Assembly (NCBI GenBank): GCA_026770585.1
Contig: MU647521.1
Coordinates: 16,674 to 27,658 of the forward strand
DNA length: 10,985 nt
Direction of reading: 5' to 3'
Source of the DNA: Baffinella frigidus
Taxonomy: Eukaryota; Cryptophyceae; Cryptomonadales; Baffinellaceae
Of the stretch, positions 1 through 5,640 are shown piece by piece; the stretch's first letter is position 1, and every line of letters begins with the position of its first letter. Both the position numbers and the translations under genes were made by a program. Under the pieces are notes generated by a model that was not told the DNA's origin, made no database searches, and saw only the letters and a list, made by a program, of their open reading frames with translations.

Positions 1-28
1 CCAAACCCCAAACCCCAAACCCCAACGT
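1..28. repeat. Short telomere-like CCCCAAA tract
   Basis: Three tandem CCCCAAA units open the window and stop at CCCAACG. They are one base-type away from the CCCTAAA heptamer that dominates 5.9-9.0 kb, and a similar CCCCAAA tract occurs near 7400. The C-rich strand is on +. The tract may be the inner edge of a longer array outside the window or a small interstitial relic; the window edge prevents deciding. Confidence 0.6.
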
Positions 29-81
29 AGGCGGCGCTAGGCACGGAGGCGGAGAAGTGGGAGGACCACGGGGCGTGCCTG
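29..81 (+). repeat. 53-bp subtelomeric repeat, copy 1
   Basis: This block starts AGGCGGCGCTAGGCACGGAG and ends GGGCGTGCCTG. It recurs at 270-322 with a single base difference, and an 18-base fragment (GGAGGCGCTAGGCACGGA) lies at 201-218. The full copies are 241 bp apart and the material between them is broken telomere-like sequence, so the pair looks like two units of a degenerate higher-order subtelomeric repeat. Confidence 0.8.
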
Positions 82-89
82 CAGTCGAT

Positions 90-269
90 GATCCTAAACC
101 CTGAAGCCTAACCCCTGGCGGTTGGGGTTCGAAGTGGCGCTGTGGAAAACGCGCTGAACCCCAAACCCCGAACCCTAAACACGCCCTAAACCTCACACAC
201 GGAGGCGCTAGGCACGGACCCCACACCCCAACCCCCACACAGCAAACAACAACCCCCAACCCCCACACC
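90..269. repeat. Degenerate telomere-like sequence with a partial 53-bp unit
   Basis: Broken runs of CCCTAAA, CCCTGAA, CCCCAAA and CCCCACA-type units are interrupted by non-telomeric bases (about 112-155) and by a fragment of the 53-bp repeat at 201-218. Few perfect tandem heptamers remain, which points to an old array. No gene is seen. Confidence 0.6.
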
Positions 270-322
270 AGGCGGCGCTAGGCACGGAGGCGGAGAAGTG
301 GGAGGGCCACGGGGCGTGCCTG
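270..322 (+). repeat. 53-bp subtelomeric repeat, copy 2
   Basis: Second copy of the block at 29-81, differing at one base (GAGGGCC instead of GAGGACC). Similarity continues weakly beyond the end (CCTG followed by GATGGCGATG here and GCAGTCGATG in copy 1). The near identity contrasts with the decayed sequence between the copies and suggests recent duplication or gene conversion. Confidence 0.8.
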
Positions 323-338
323 ATGGCGATGGTGCTGC

Positions 339-487
339 ACGCGTGCGATATCTCCGCACAGGTCGTGGAACAGCCCCGCCGGCAGGCTCTTGAGCGCCCG
401 CGTGACCGGTCACGCGGACGCCGAAGCCAACTGTCCGAGGTTACTGCCTTGTCATGTTACGCGTGCGATATCTCCGCACAGGTTGTG
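339..487 (+). repeat. 29-bp direct repeat pair spaced 120 bp
   Basis: GCGTGCGATATCTCCGCACA occurs at 341-360 and again at 461-480, inside a matching block of about 29 bases (339-367 and 459-487) with a C/T difference after CAGGT. The repeat holds a small inverted repeat, GTGCG...CGCAC. The 120-bp spacing is half of the ~240-bp period seen elsewhere in the window. The intervening sequence is GC-rich without recognisable coding content. Confidence 0.7.
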
Positions 488-489
488 AG

Positions 490-740
490 CCCCGAATACT
501 ATCTTCGTATACTGTTGTATACTCGGTGATATATGACTCTGGGTGGGTGACTCTCTAGAGCATCTTTCTGCTCTCGCGTGTCGGTAGGAGCCTTCTGTGT
601 AGTAAATTTCGTTGCCCATTTTCATTTAATTAGATGATGTTCCTGGATTAGGTTGTGGCTGGTCGAACCTCCACACCGCTCGGAACACTACGAGGAACCG
701 TGCTCAAGTTAATTATTGGATTCTTGCCCAAGAAACACTT
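490..740. other. Intergenic stretch with one solitary AT-rich element end
   Basis: No gene is supported here. Positions 597-617 carry TGTGTAGTAAATTTCGTTGC(C), a terminus of the AT-rich inverted-repeat family described at 1214, 1582, 2239, 3998 and 4999, but no matching opposite end is found upstream, so it is a solo end or relic. Positions 709-738 (TTAATTATTGGATTCTTGCC and onward to GAAACAC) recur with a few changes at 5156-5185. The remainder is unassigned. Confidence 0.5.
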
Positions 741-742
741 TT

Positions 743-869
743 ACGACGCGCTAGTACCAAACGTTTTAACTTTTTATAACGCTCTGGTGCAAAACATTTT
801 AGCCTTTACAACGTGCTGGTACCAAACGTTATAACCTTTGCAACGCGCTGGTACCGAACGTTTTTAAAC
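743..869 (+). repeat. 32-bp tandem repeat, four degenerate units
   Basis: Four units begin near 743, 776, 808 and 840. The shared core is AACGCGCTGGTACCAAACGT followed by TTTAACCTTT. The core holds the KpnI-type palindrome GGTACC, intact in the last two units and altered in the first two (AGTACC, GGTGCA). Unit length is 30-33 bp. No function is indicated; a diverged minisatellite is the simplest reading. Confidence 0.8.
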
Positions 870-1213
870 GGGCGGTCGCGTCCGCAGGCGCGTCCGCGCT
901 CGCTGGCGATCGGCTGGGCGGAGCGGGTACACATGGAGTTTTTCGCGCAGGGCGATCGCGAGGCGCTTCTCCAGGTTATGATCCCCAGAAAGATCCGGAG
1001 GTCCACGCGACGATGGCCTGTGTATCAAAATGGCCTGTTTTCAAAGTCGACTCACACACAAATCTGCTGGCTTTTCGCGGACTCCGAACAAAAATATTTT
1101 GAGTAGTGCAGGAATAATGGAACTACGTAATAGATTTGATATACAGGTTATCGTCGCGTGGGCCCTCCTACAGGTTACAAGCCCCAGAGAGATTTCACCC
1201 GGGCTATTATTCA
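870..1213. other. Stretch without recognisable genes
   Basis: The sequence is moderately GC-rich to about 1015 and then AT-richer. Short open frames occur on both strands, but none has a recognisable motif and they overlap each other. Two related phrases, CAGGTTATGATCCCCAGAAA (974-993) and CAGGTTACAAGCCCCAGAGA (about 1171-1190), are members of a motif recurring across the window. Nothing else is identified. Confidence 0.4.
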
Positions 1214-1316
1214 TGATAAATACGCACCGGCAACGTAATTCACTTCACACGTGATTTTATAATTACTAGTAAGATCTATTGGTGTAGTAAATTTCGCTGC
1301 CGGTGCGTGTTTATCA
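1214..1316. mobile_element. AT-rich inverted-repeat element (MITE-like), ~103 bp
   Basis: The left arm begins TGATAAATACGCACCGGCAA and the right arm reads back as TGATAAACACGCACCGGCAG, giving imperfect terminal inverted repeats of about 35 bp. The arms contain the family terminus (right arm GTGTAGTAAATTTCGCTGCC). The centre holds TTACTAGTAA, shared with other members. There is no coding capacity. The size, long inverted repeats and multiple copies fit a non-autonomous DNA element; target-site duplications are not clear. Confidence 0.75.
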
Positions 1317-1405
1317 CAAATACTCGCCGCGATTAGATTCGCTAGTCCCTTGGGCTCGCAGGATATTAAGGAAATTATTATTGGGCGTGGAGCCGTTTAG
1401 GGTTA

Positions 1406-1433
1406 TTCTTCTTCTTCTTCTTCTTCTTCTTCA
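1406..1433. repeat. (TTC)n microsatellite
   Basis: About nine uninterrupted TTC/CTT triplets, bounded by GGGTTA and ATTACTC. It is a polypyrimidine tract with no open frame of note across it and is probably a simple slippage product. Confidence 0.95.
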
Positions 1434-1581
1434 TTACTCTCGATACAGGTCCTAGCTAGGCCCGTTAGCCTTGCGTTGAGTGATACAATAGTCTATGAGC
1501 CTGAAGGCACGAGCCCGCCGTTTAGGGGGTACAAACCTTGCATCAAAAGACAGCGATTTTATCGGCGATCTCATGTCGAAA
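1434..1581. other. Unassigned spacer
   Basis: No gene, tandem repeat or long inverted repeat is seen. CGTTTAGGG appears at about 1393-1401 (just upstream) and 1519-1527, isolated G-rich telomere-like 7-mers that are too short to interpret. Confidence 0.4.
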
Positions 1582-1699
1582 CACTTTTAATTTATAAACT
1601 CGGTTCAATGAAATTTACTACACAGACCGATCTTTATTAGTAATATTAAAGCAAACGTGTCGTAATTTTGATTGGATCCAAATTTATAGATTAAAAGTG
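1582..1699. mobile_element. AT-rich inverted-repeat element, ~118 bp
   Basis: The ends are CACTTTTAATTTATAAAC on the left and, read from the right on the other strand, CACTTTTAATCTATAAAT. Pairing continues inward through CAATGAAATTTACTACAC against CCAATCAAAATTACGACAC. The centre carries TAGTAATATTAAAG, the core also found at about 2297-2310. Terminal inverted repeats total roughly 37 bp with mismatches. It has no coding capacity and looks like a decayed member of the family at 1214, 2239, 3998 and 4999. Confidence 0.75.
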
Positions 1700-1723
1700 A
1701 CGGTTGCGGACGGTTGGGGGTTT

Positions 1724-2031
1724 GATTGCAGCTGCTGATTTCCCCGCTGTGCGACCGGGGCACGACGGACGTGACCTCTTCTCGGAGCGGCTTCATCGAG
1801 TTCAATTTCGAACACCATTTCGTGTTATCTTACGGGTGGAAATTGCTATCTTGGCCTCGACACAGCTCTACCACAGCACAAAACCCACCCCTGAGCTAGC
1901 ACAAAGAAAAACGCGGTTTAAATTGAATTTTTGTCCATGTTTGGTCGCAGCTGCCGATTTCGCCGCTGTGCGACCGGACGACGACGGACGTGACTTCATC
2001 TCAGATCGGCTTCATCGAGTTCATCGTCGCC
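1724..2031 (+). repeat. Duplicated ~80-bp module with protein-like reading
   Basis: Positions about 1729-1805 and 1949-2025 match closely (GCAGCTGCYGATTTCSCCGC and onward to CGGCTTCATCGAGTTCA). Both are open in the same frame and read AADFPAVRPGHDGRD and AADFAAVRPDDDGRD. Between the copies I count about six amino-acid-changing and two silent differences, which does not show purifying selection. Each copy is preceded by a T-rich run ending in GCAG that resembles a 3' splice site. The frame later runs into the inverted-repeat element at 2073, so a functional gene is unlikely; a relic of duplicated exon or transposon sequence is possible. Confidence 0.5.
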
Positions 2032-2072
2032 CCGATCTGGCAGGTTACGAGCCCCCTCCCCCTACCACGCCC

Positions 2073-2202
2073 TACCACGCCAGAGGGCTCGAAGCATCCA
2101 CTTTTGACATCTTTCAGGGGAAATCACCTGAGATCTTAAGTCAACGACGCCAGATCTGGCGTGGATAAGGCGTCGGTTTTCCTCGAGCCCTCTGGCGTGG
2201 TA
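2073..2202. mobile_element. 130-bp element with perfect 20-bp terminal inverted repeats
   Basis: TACCACGCCAGAGGGCTCGA at 2073-2092 is the exact reverse complement of 2183-2202. The element starts and ends with TA, consistent with TA target duplication as in Tc1/mariner-type MITEs. The interior has its own palindrome, CGCCAGATCTGGCG, near 2148-2161. CCTACCACGC is duplicated just outside the left end (2061-2070). There is no coding capacity. The perfect arms suggest a relatively young insertion. Confidence 0.85.
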
Positions 2203-2238
2203 CCGGGACGGTGGCTAGCCCGGGAAGGATTTCTTAGG

Positions 2239-2364
2239 AAAACGGTTTTAATTTAAAACTTTCTGGCAATGAAATTTACTACATACAATGAGTTTCACTA
2301 GTAATATTAAAGTATTCGTATAATAATTTTCATTGAATCGAAAGGTTTTAAATTAAAATCGTTT
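2239..2364. mobile_element. AT-rich inverted-repeat element, ~126 bp
   Basis: The left arm GAAAACGGTTTTAATTTAAA pairs with the right arm, which reads back GAAACGATTTTAATTTAAAA. Pairing continues through GGCAATGAAATTTACTACAT against TCAATGAAAATTATTATACG. The core is CTAGTAATATTAAAG. At roughly 45 bp per arm these are the longest terminal repeats of the family in the window. Exact ends are uncertain by a few bases and no clear target duplication is seen. Confidence 0.75.
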
Positions 2365-2529
2365 CTTTATGAGATTGGTACCCGGAAAGGCGACGAACTG
2401 TCAAAAGTTGTGCGGGGGACCGGAAAAGATTCTGTACCACGCGGGAAGATCGAAAACCCGAAACTTTCGAGAGCTTTTGGTCAACTCGGTGAATTTGTAC
2501 CAGGAATTTATTTAAATGGACATAGTTGA
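2365..2529. other. Unassigned spacer
   Basis: The sequence contains several CCGGAAA/CCCGAAA-like words but no gene, inverted repeat or tandem repeat that I can support. Confidence 0.35.
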
Positions 2530-2964
2530 GCGCTAAATGTGTTTTATGAGTGCGCAGGCGATCGGCGTGCTCATCCCAGACCTTTCGGATCCGGGTACAA
2601 ACTTAAAAATAAGACTTGTATCTGAAATTCCGACTTATGACCTGGCGTGGAATGTGTTTTAATGGTGTTTTATGCGCTAAATGTGTTTTGTGCGTTTTAA
2701 TTGTGTTATGTGCGCTAAATGTGTTTTAAGGGTGCGCAGGCGATCAGCGTGCCGATCCCAGACCTTTCTTTTATGAGTTACTCCTTTATGAGTTTTATGA
2801 GTTACAATTGTGTTTTATGCTCTTTATGTGTTTTAAGGGTGTTTTACGCGCTAAATGTGTTTTATGCGCTAAATGTGTTTTATGGGTGCGCAGGCGATCA
2901 GCGTGCTGATCCCAGACCTTTCGGACGAAGTCACCACCAACCTCCAGGTCCGCCCTACCACCCG
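2530..2964 (+). repeat. Dispersed direct repeats with AAATGTGTTTTATG spacers, copies A-C
   Basis: A block reading GCGCTAAATGTGTTTTATG, then GTGCGCAGGCGATCAGCGTG, then TCCCAGACCTTTC is present at about 2530-2591, 2710-2769 and 2859-2964. Smaller pieces (ATGTGTTTTATGCGC, TTTATGAGTTAC) lie between. In one frame the block reads (G/S)AQAI(S/G)V-IPDLS, and copy C continues DEVTTNLQVRPTT. A fourth copy of the last part is at 3168-3230. The segments are far too short and interrupted to be a gene; they may be remnants of a duplicated exon. Confidence 0.7.
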
Positions 2965-2965
2965 G

Positions 2966-3151
2966 TATATGTATTATACAGTACTGTATATGTATTATAC
3001 AGTACTGTATATGTATTATACAGTACTGTATATGTATTATACAGTACTGTGTATGTGAAATACAGTACTGTATATGTAATATATAGTACTGTACATCTAT
3101 AATACAGCCTGTACATGTATTGTACAGGTTGTACATGTATTGTACGCGCGA
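2966..3151. repeat. 21-bp palindromic minisatellite
   Basis: Six 21-bp units run from 2966 to 3091, each beginning TATATGTATTATACAG. The first four are identical; units 5 and 6 carry several changes. Three further 20-bp-type units (TACATGTATTGTACAGGTTG type) follow to about 3151. The units contain the palindrome TACAGTACTGTA across each junction, so either strand could extrude repeated hairpins. Long open frames over it on both strands (YMYYTVL and its antisense) are by-products of a period divisible by three. Confidence 0.95.
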
Positions 3152-3167
3152 CACATGTAGTTCCACT

Positions 3168-3250
3168 CGGTAGGCTCATCCCAGACATTTCCGACGAAAT
3201 CATCACCAACCTCCAGGCCCGCCCTACACCCTAACCCTGAAACTCCAAAC
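3168..3250 (+). repeat. Copy D of the LIPDLSDE module, running into telomere-like bases
   Basis: CTCATCCCAGACATTTCCGA through CCAGGCCCGCCCTAC matches 2909-2960 with about seven changes. In frame it reads LIPDISDEIITNLQARP against LIPDLSDEVTTNLQVRP, so most differences are conservative. It ends in CCCTACACCCTAACCCTGAA, a short telomere-like stretch that also shows how C-rich repeats abut these modules. Confidence 0.7.
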
Positions 3251-3650
3251 GGGGGGAAAGCGAGATTTAATAAGTTGACGAACACGACCGCGGTATGGAG
3301 CTAGGGGGAGAGGTGCGACGAGAGCAGAGGGCTCAAGCTGCCCGCTACCACCCCGGAGGGTAGGTATGGGAACTAATGTCTCGTCCACTAGGACGAACTA
3401 ACCCTTGCCCACCTCGAGTGGTCCACCCGAAACCCCGAAGCCGTAGCTTAGTACAGAGGTCTTTTGCATCCCACACTGTGGACTACGAACCTTTCATCAG
3501 AAGTCAACTTGCCGTGCTGCAATTAACTTTGAGGATTTTCTGGTGCAATTTGGTCACGTAACACCCTGAATTCCAGCCCCGACGAAACCCTTGTAGCCCA
3601 CCGTGTGGCACGCGCGATGGTTCGGCTAGCCGCATCCTTCCCCCAGACCT
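3251..3650. other. Unassigned region with small hairpins
   Basis: No gene is recognised. A short hairpin, TCGTCC-ACTA-GGACGA (3384-3399), is the best-formed local structure. CCAC...GTGG-type short inverted repeats recur at about 3411-3423, 3471-3482 and 3599-3608. CAGAGGGCTCAAG near 3325 resembles part of the terminal repeat of the 2073 element. A 61-codon frame at 3376-3561 has no recognisable motif and I do not call it. Confidence 0.4.
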
Positions 3651-3654
3651 AAGA

Positions 3655-3678
3655 CCCTACGGTAGGCAATCCGTAGGG
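3655..3678. repeat. CCCTACGG/CCGTAGGG inverted repeat
   Basis: Perfect 8-bp arms separated by TAGGCAAT and flanked by C-rich and G-rich runs (CCCCCAGACCTAAGA and ACATAGGGGGGG). The words match the central CCCTACNGTAGGG motif of the elements at 3782, 9566 and 9786, so this is probably the core of a decayed relative whose outer ends are lost. Confidence 0.6.
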
Positions 3679-3781
3679 ACATAGGGGGGGTTCCTATGGA
3701 TAAGGTGACGGAAAGGTGGCCCGATTTGGTCCGAAAATCTGTGGGTACCGGGAAGGCGGTGTACAACACATGCACTGACTG

Positions 3782-3886
3782 TATCCCTTAAGTGGCCAGG
3801 CAGTCAAATTGGATCGCCAAGAGGTCCTAGGCAGGTCCTAGGGCCCTACTGTAGGGCGTATGAGCCTGCTGGCCACTTAAGGGGTA
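3782..3886 (+). mobile_element. TA-bounded MITE-like element, family CTTAAGTGGCCA, copy 1 (105 bp)
   Basis: The left end TATCCCTTAAGTGGCCAG and right end CTGGCCACTTAAGGGGTA form 18-bp terminal inverted repeats with one mismatch, TA at both extremities. Inside are GGTCCTAGGCAGGTCCTAGG and CCCTACTGTAGGGC. The reverse complement of 9786-9891 aligns along the whole length with roughly a dozen differences, so this is a true two-copy family. It has no coding capacity. TA ends suggest mobilisation by a Tc1/mariner-like enzyme, but no such gene is present. Confidence 0.9.
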
Positions 3887-3997
3887 CCCTGAACCTTTAG
3901 GTCCACGAAAATAAAGTTGACGATGCCGGTACTAACCAACCGGATTTTTTACAGGGGACCCGAAATCCGAAACCCGAAAGCGACAAGTCAGACGCGG

Positions 3998-4119
3998 CAA
4001 CGAAAATTACTGCATAATCGATAAACAATAATTGGGTCATACATGTACTAGTGATAGTAACGATTGGGTCATACATGTAGTAGTGATAGTAACACGCATT
4101 TGTGTAGTAACTTTCGTTG
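3998..4119. mobile_element. AT-rich inverted-repeat element with internal duplication, ~122 bp
   Basis: CAACGAAAATTACTGCATA on the left pairs with TGTGTAGTAACTTTCGTTG on the right (two mismatches), the family's typical ends. The interior holds two tandem 32-bp units (4031-4062 and 4063-4094) that start ATTGGGTCATACATGTA and end with AGTGATAGTAAC, differing by about one base in the overlapping part. The internal duplication probably arose after insertion. Confidence 0.8.
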
Positions 4120-4286
4120 AACAGAAACTCCTAGTAACAGTAAAGCTTTTGCGTGGCAATGTTCAAGAGCGCTGCCCACCGACACAAAAGTCGAGAGTGG
4201 AACGTCTCACAGCAAAAGTCGAACCTGCGTTAACTTAAGGTAACGGTGGATAATAGTCAAGCTGTTGTGTGGTAATTTTCGTTGCC
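4120..4286. mobile_element. Mosaic element: family core and right end with an internal ~90-bp repeat
   Basis: CTAGTAACAGTAAAGC (4130-4145) resembles the family core, and TGTGTGGTAATTTTCGTTGCC at 4266-4286 is a family right end. Between them lies the ~90-bp dispersed repeat at 4166-4254. The arrangement suggests one element inserted in another, or a longer composite member. The left end is not clear. Confidence 0.55.
4166..4254 (+). repeat. Dispersed ~90-bp repeat, copy 1
   Basis: It begins AGAGCGCTGCCCACCG, contains CAAAAGTCGAGAGTGGAACG and GTTAACTTAAG, and extends to GTGGATAAT. Copies lie at 5324-5414 (minus) and 10573-10646 (plus). It holds a partial internal repetition, AAAAGT(CGAGA)GTGGAAC followed by AAAAGTGGAACC in the other copies. 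It lacks clear terminal inverted repeats. I do not recognise the family. Confidence 0.85.
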
Positions 4287-5128
4287 GAAACCGAAACAGG
4301 AGAACCGCCGCTTCTGGAAGTCAGGCGCCGCGAAAAAAATCCGGAAAAGGCTTCCTCTCTCGCCCCGCCGCCGCCTCCCCACAAACGCTTTAATATTAAT
4401 AACAAGAACGAATTGCGTAGTAATTTTTGTTGCCAAGAAGTGAAAGAAACATAGGTTTCCCCGGATAAGGTCCTAAATCCCGATTTTCGTTGGCGACACC
4501 GAAACAGGAGAACCTCCGGTTCTGGAAGTCAGACGCCGCCAAGAAGTTCTTCGGAAAAGGGTTCCTCTCTCGCCCCGCCGCCGCCTCCCCCGCCTCCTTC
4601 CCCGCCGCCCACGCAGGCAACCAAAATTACCACACAATGGATATCCGCGGGTTACGTGACCAAACACGACTATTTGTGTGAAAACTACCACACGCCCTTC
4701 AAAGTTACTACACACCCCTTCACTTGTACAGGAACCCCTGTTTTAAAATAGTCATATTTCTAGCCTCGAGTGGCCCCGCCGCCCACGCAGGCAAATATGA
4801 GTTTCTGTTCCACGAAAATTGCTTTACACAAACGATTTTTACTATTATTAGTATGGCCCAACTGTGTCATATATCTCCAAGTATACAACGCACACGAAGA
4901 GGAAAGGCTTCCTCTCTCGCCCCGCCTCGTTCCCCGCCGCCCACGCAGGCAACCGAAATTACTGAAACTACTAGCAATAGTAAAGAATTTGTTTTGCCCA
5001 ACGAAAATTACTACACAGATGCTTTACTATTACTGGTGGTGTGTAGTAATGTTCCAATCGTGTAGTAATTTTCGTTGATCGATGGCGAAGAAGTTCTTCG
5101 GAAAAGGCTTCCTCTCGCCTCCTTCCAC
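4267..5128. repeat. Array alternating AT-rich termini and a GC-rich CCGCC module
   Basis: Family termini (GTGTAGTAATTTTCGTTGCC or its reverse, with variants) occur at about 4267, 4412, 4472, 4619, 4679, 4702, 4815, 4952, 4999 and 5060. Between them a GC-rich module recurs: 4287-4383, 4483-4620, 4764-4794 (end only), 4897-4953 and 5080-5128. It reads ACCGAAACAGGAGAACC, GGTTCTGGAAGTCAGACGCC, GGCTTCCTCTCTCGCCCCGC, then CCGCCGCCCACGCAGGCAAC. Copies are truncated to different extents. Frames in the module reach 60-110 codons on either strand, but they change frame between copies and I treat them as non-coding. Confidence 0.75.
4999..5077. mobile_element. 79-bp AT-rich element with perfect 18-bp terminal inverted repeats
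   Basis: CAACGAAAATTACTACAC (4999-5016) is the exact reverse complement of GTGTAGTAATTTTCGTTG (5060-5077). The interior has GCTTTACTATTACT, a variant of the family core, and an additional GTGTAGTAAT at 5041-5050. It is the best preserved small member and is useful for setting the family consensus. Confidence 0.85.
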
Positions 5129-5155
5129 ACGAGGCTATCCTTGTGATCAGATAAG

Positions 5156-5185
5156 TCAATTATTGGATCATTGCCCATGAAACAC
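5156..5185 (+). repeat. 30-bp dispersed repeat related to 709-738
   Basis: TCAATTATTGGATCATTGCC followed by CATGAAACAC matches 709-738 at all but about four positions. No inverted ends are seen. It may be a fragment of a longer element that is not otherwise recognisable here. Confidence 0.55.
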
Positions 5186-5226
5186 GGTAAATCCGTATAG
5201 CTCCTGGAGCCATTGGATTCTCGTAG

Positions 5227-5238
5227 CCCCCCCCCCCC
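5227..5238. repeat. Poly-C run of 12
   Basis: A homopolymer of twelve C directly followed by GGGCGCGG. Its length is likely to vary between reads or alleles. Similar C runs occur at 9411-9422, 9451-9458 and about 9967-9976. Confidence 0.9.
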
Positions 5239-5248
5239 GGGCGCGGAT

Positions 5249-5319
5249 TGTTAGTATGACCCAACTGTGTAGTAGTTTTCGCCTCCTCCGCCTCGTTCCC
5301 CGCTGCCCAAGCAGACAAC
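5249..5319. repeat. AT-rich terminus joined to a GC module copy
   Basis: TTAGTATGACCCAACTGTGT AGTAGTTTTCG (5251-5281) resembles 4848-4868 (TTAGTATGGCCCAACTGTGT). It is followed by CCTCGTTCCCCGCTGCCCA and GCAGACAAC, a diverged end of the GC module at 4483-4620. It extends the alternating array described at 4267-5128 after a gap of about 120 bp. Confidence 0.65.
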
Positions 5320-5323
5320 ATAA

Positions 5324-5414
5324 ATTATCCACTGTTACTTCTTAAGTTAACAGAGGTTCCACTTTTGCTTTGAGACGTCCCACTCTCGACTTTTGTCTCG
5401 GTGCGCAGCGCTCT
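5324..5414 (-). repeat. Dispersed ~90-bp repeat, copy 2 (inverted)
   Basis: The reverse complement reads AGAGCGCTGCGCACCG, then AAAGTCGAGAGTGGGACGTC, then GTTAACTTAAG and GTGGATAAT, matching 4166-4254. The + strand frame MRRPTLDFCLGAQRS and the similar minus-strand frame MRRSTLDFCFGGQRS over copy 3 come from this shared DNA, not from a gene. Confidence 0.85.
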
Positions 5415-5451
5415 ACACCAACGCTTTACTATCCGCTATCGAGCGGACGGA

Positions 5452-5498
5452 TCTTTACTTTGAATCTCACCACCACCACAGTGGTGGTCACGTCCGCT
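5452..5498. repeat. Nested hairpin AGCGGACG...CGTCCGCT
   Basis: Outer arms AGCGGACG (5452-5459) and CGTCCGCT (5491-5498) enclose an inner perfect palindrome, ACCACCAC-A-GTGGTGGT (5472-5488). The inner arms touch, so a cruciform or tight hairpin is possible. It may be a small degraded inverted-repeat element; there is no tail that would make it a terminator. Confidence 0.6.
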
Positions 5499-5565
5499 TC
5501 ATATACACACTTCCCCAGTACAAATGATGTGGACACGCCGCGTCCATCTAAGATCGATCGAAATT

Positions 5566-5640
5566 TCGAGGTCACGCGGAAGGGTTCATGACCAAAAAAC
5601 AAATCGAGGTCACGCGGAAGGGTTCATTACCAAAAACAAA
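5566..5640 (+). repeat. 38-bp tandem duplication
   Basis: TCGAGGTCACGCGGAAGGGT through CCAAAAAACAAA at 5566-5603 is repeated at 5604-5640 with one substitution (CATGACC to CATTACC) and a one-base shorter A run. It follows a diverged ATCGATCGAAATT. It appears to be a recent local duplication. Confidence 0.9.

Noticed and set aside
655-720. Possible tRNA-like B box on the minus strand (GGTTCGACC)
   Set aside because: No A box at a suitable distance and no cloverleaf could be drawn.
1704-2168. 154-codon + frame
   Set aside because: It starts at the edge of one inverted-repeat element and ends inside another (2073-2202). Only the duplicated 80-bp module looks protein-like, and its differences are mostly amino-acid-changing.
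2719-3209. Long open frames over the 21-bp minisatellite on both strands
   Set aside because: The period is a multiple of three and the unit lacks stops in some frames, so repeated peptides such as YMYYTVL arise automatically.
3376-3405. Hammerhead-ribozyme-like core (CTAATGT...GTCC-ACTA-GGAC-GAAC)
   Set aside because: The stem and the GAA after it fit, but the required CTGANGA is not present at the correct distance from the stem and the base after GAA is wrong, so catalytic competence is not supported.
4396-5078. Several 60-113-codon frames in the CCGCC modules
   Set aside because: Module copies are read in different frames and on both strands, and frames are broken between copies, so shared DNA and not shared protein explains the similarity.
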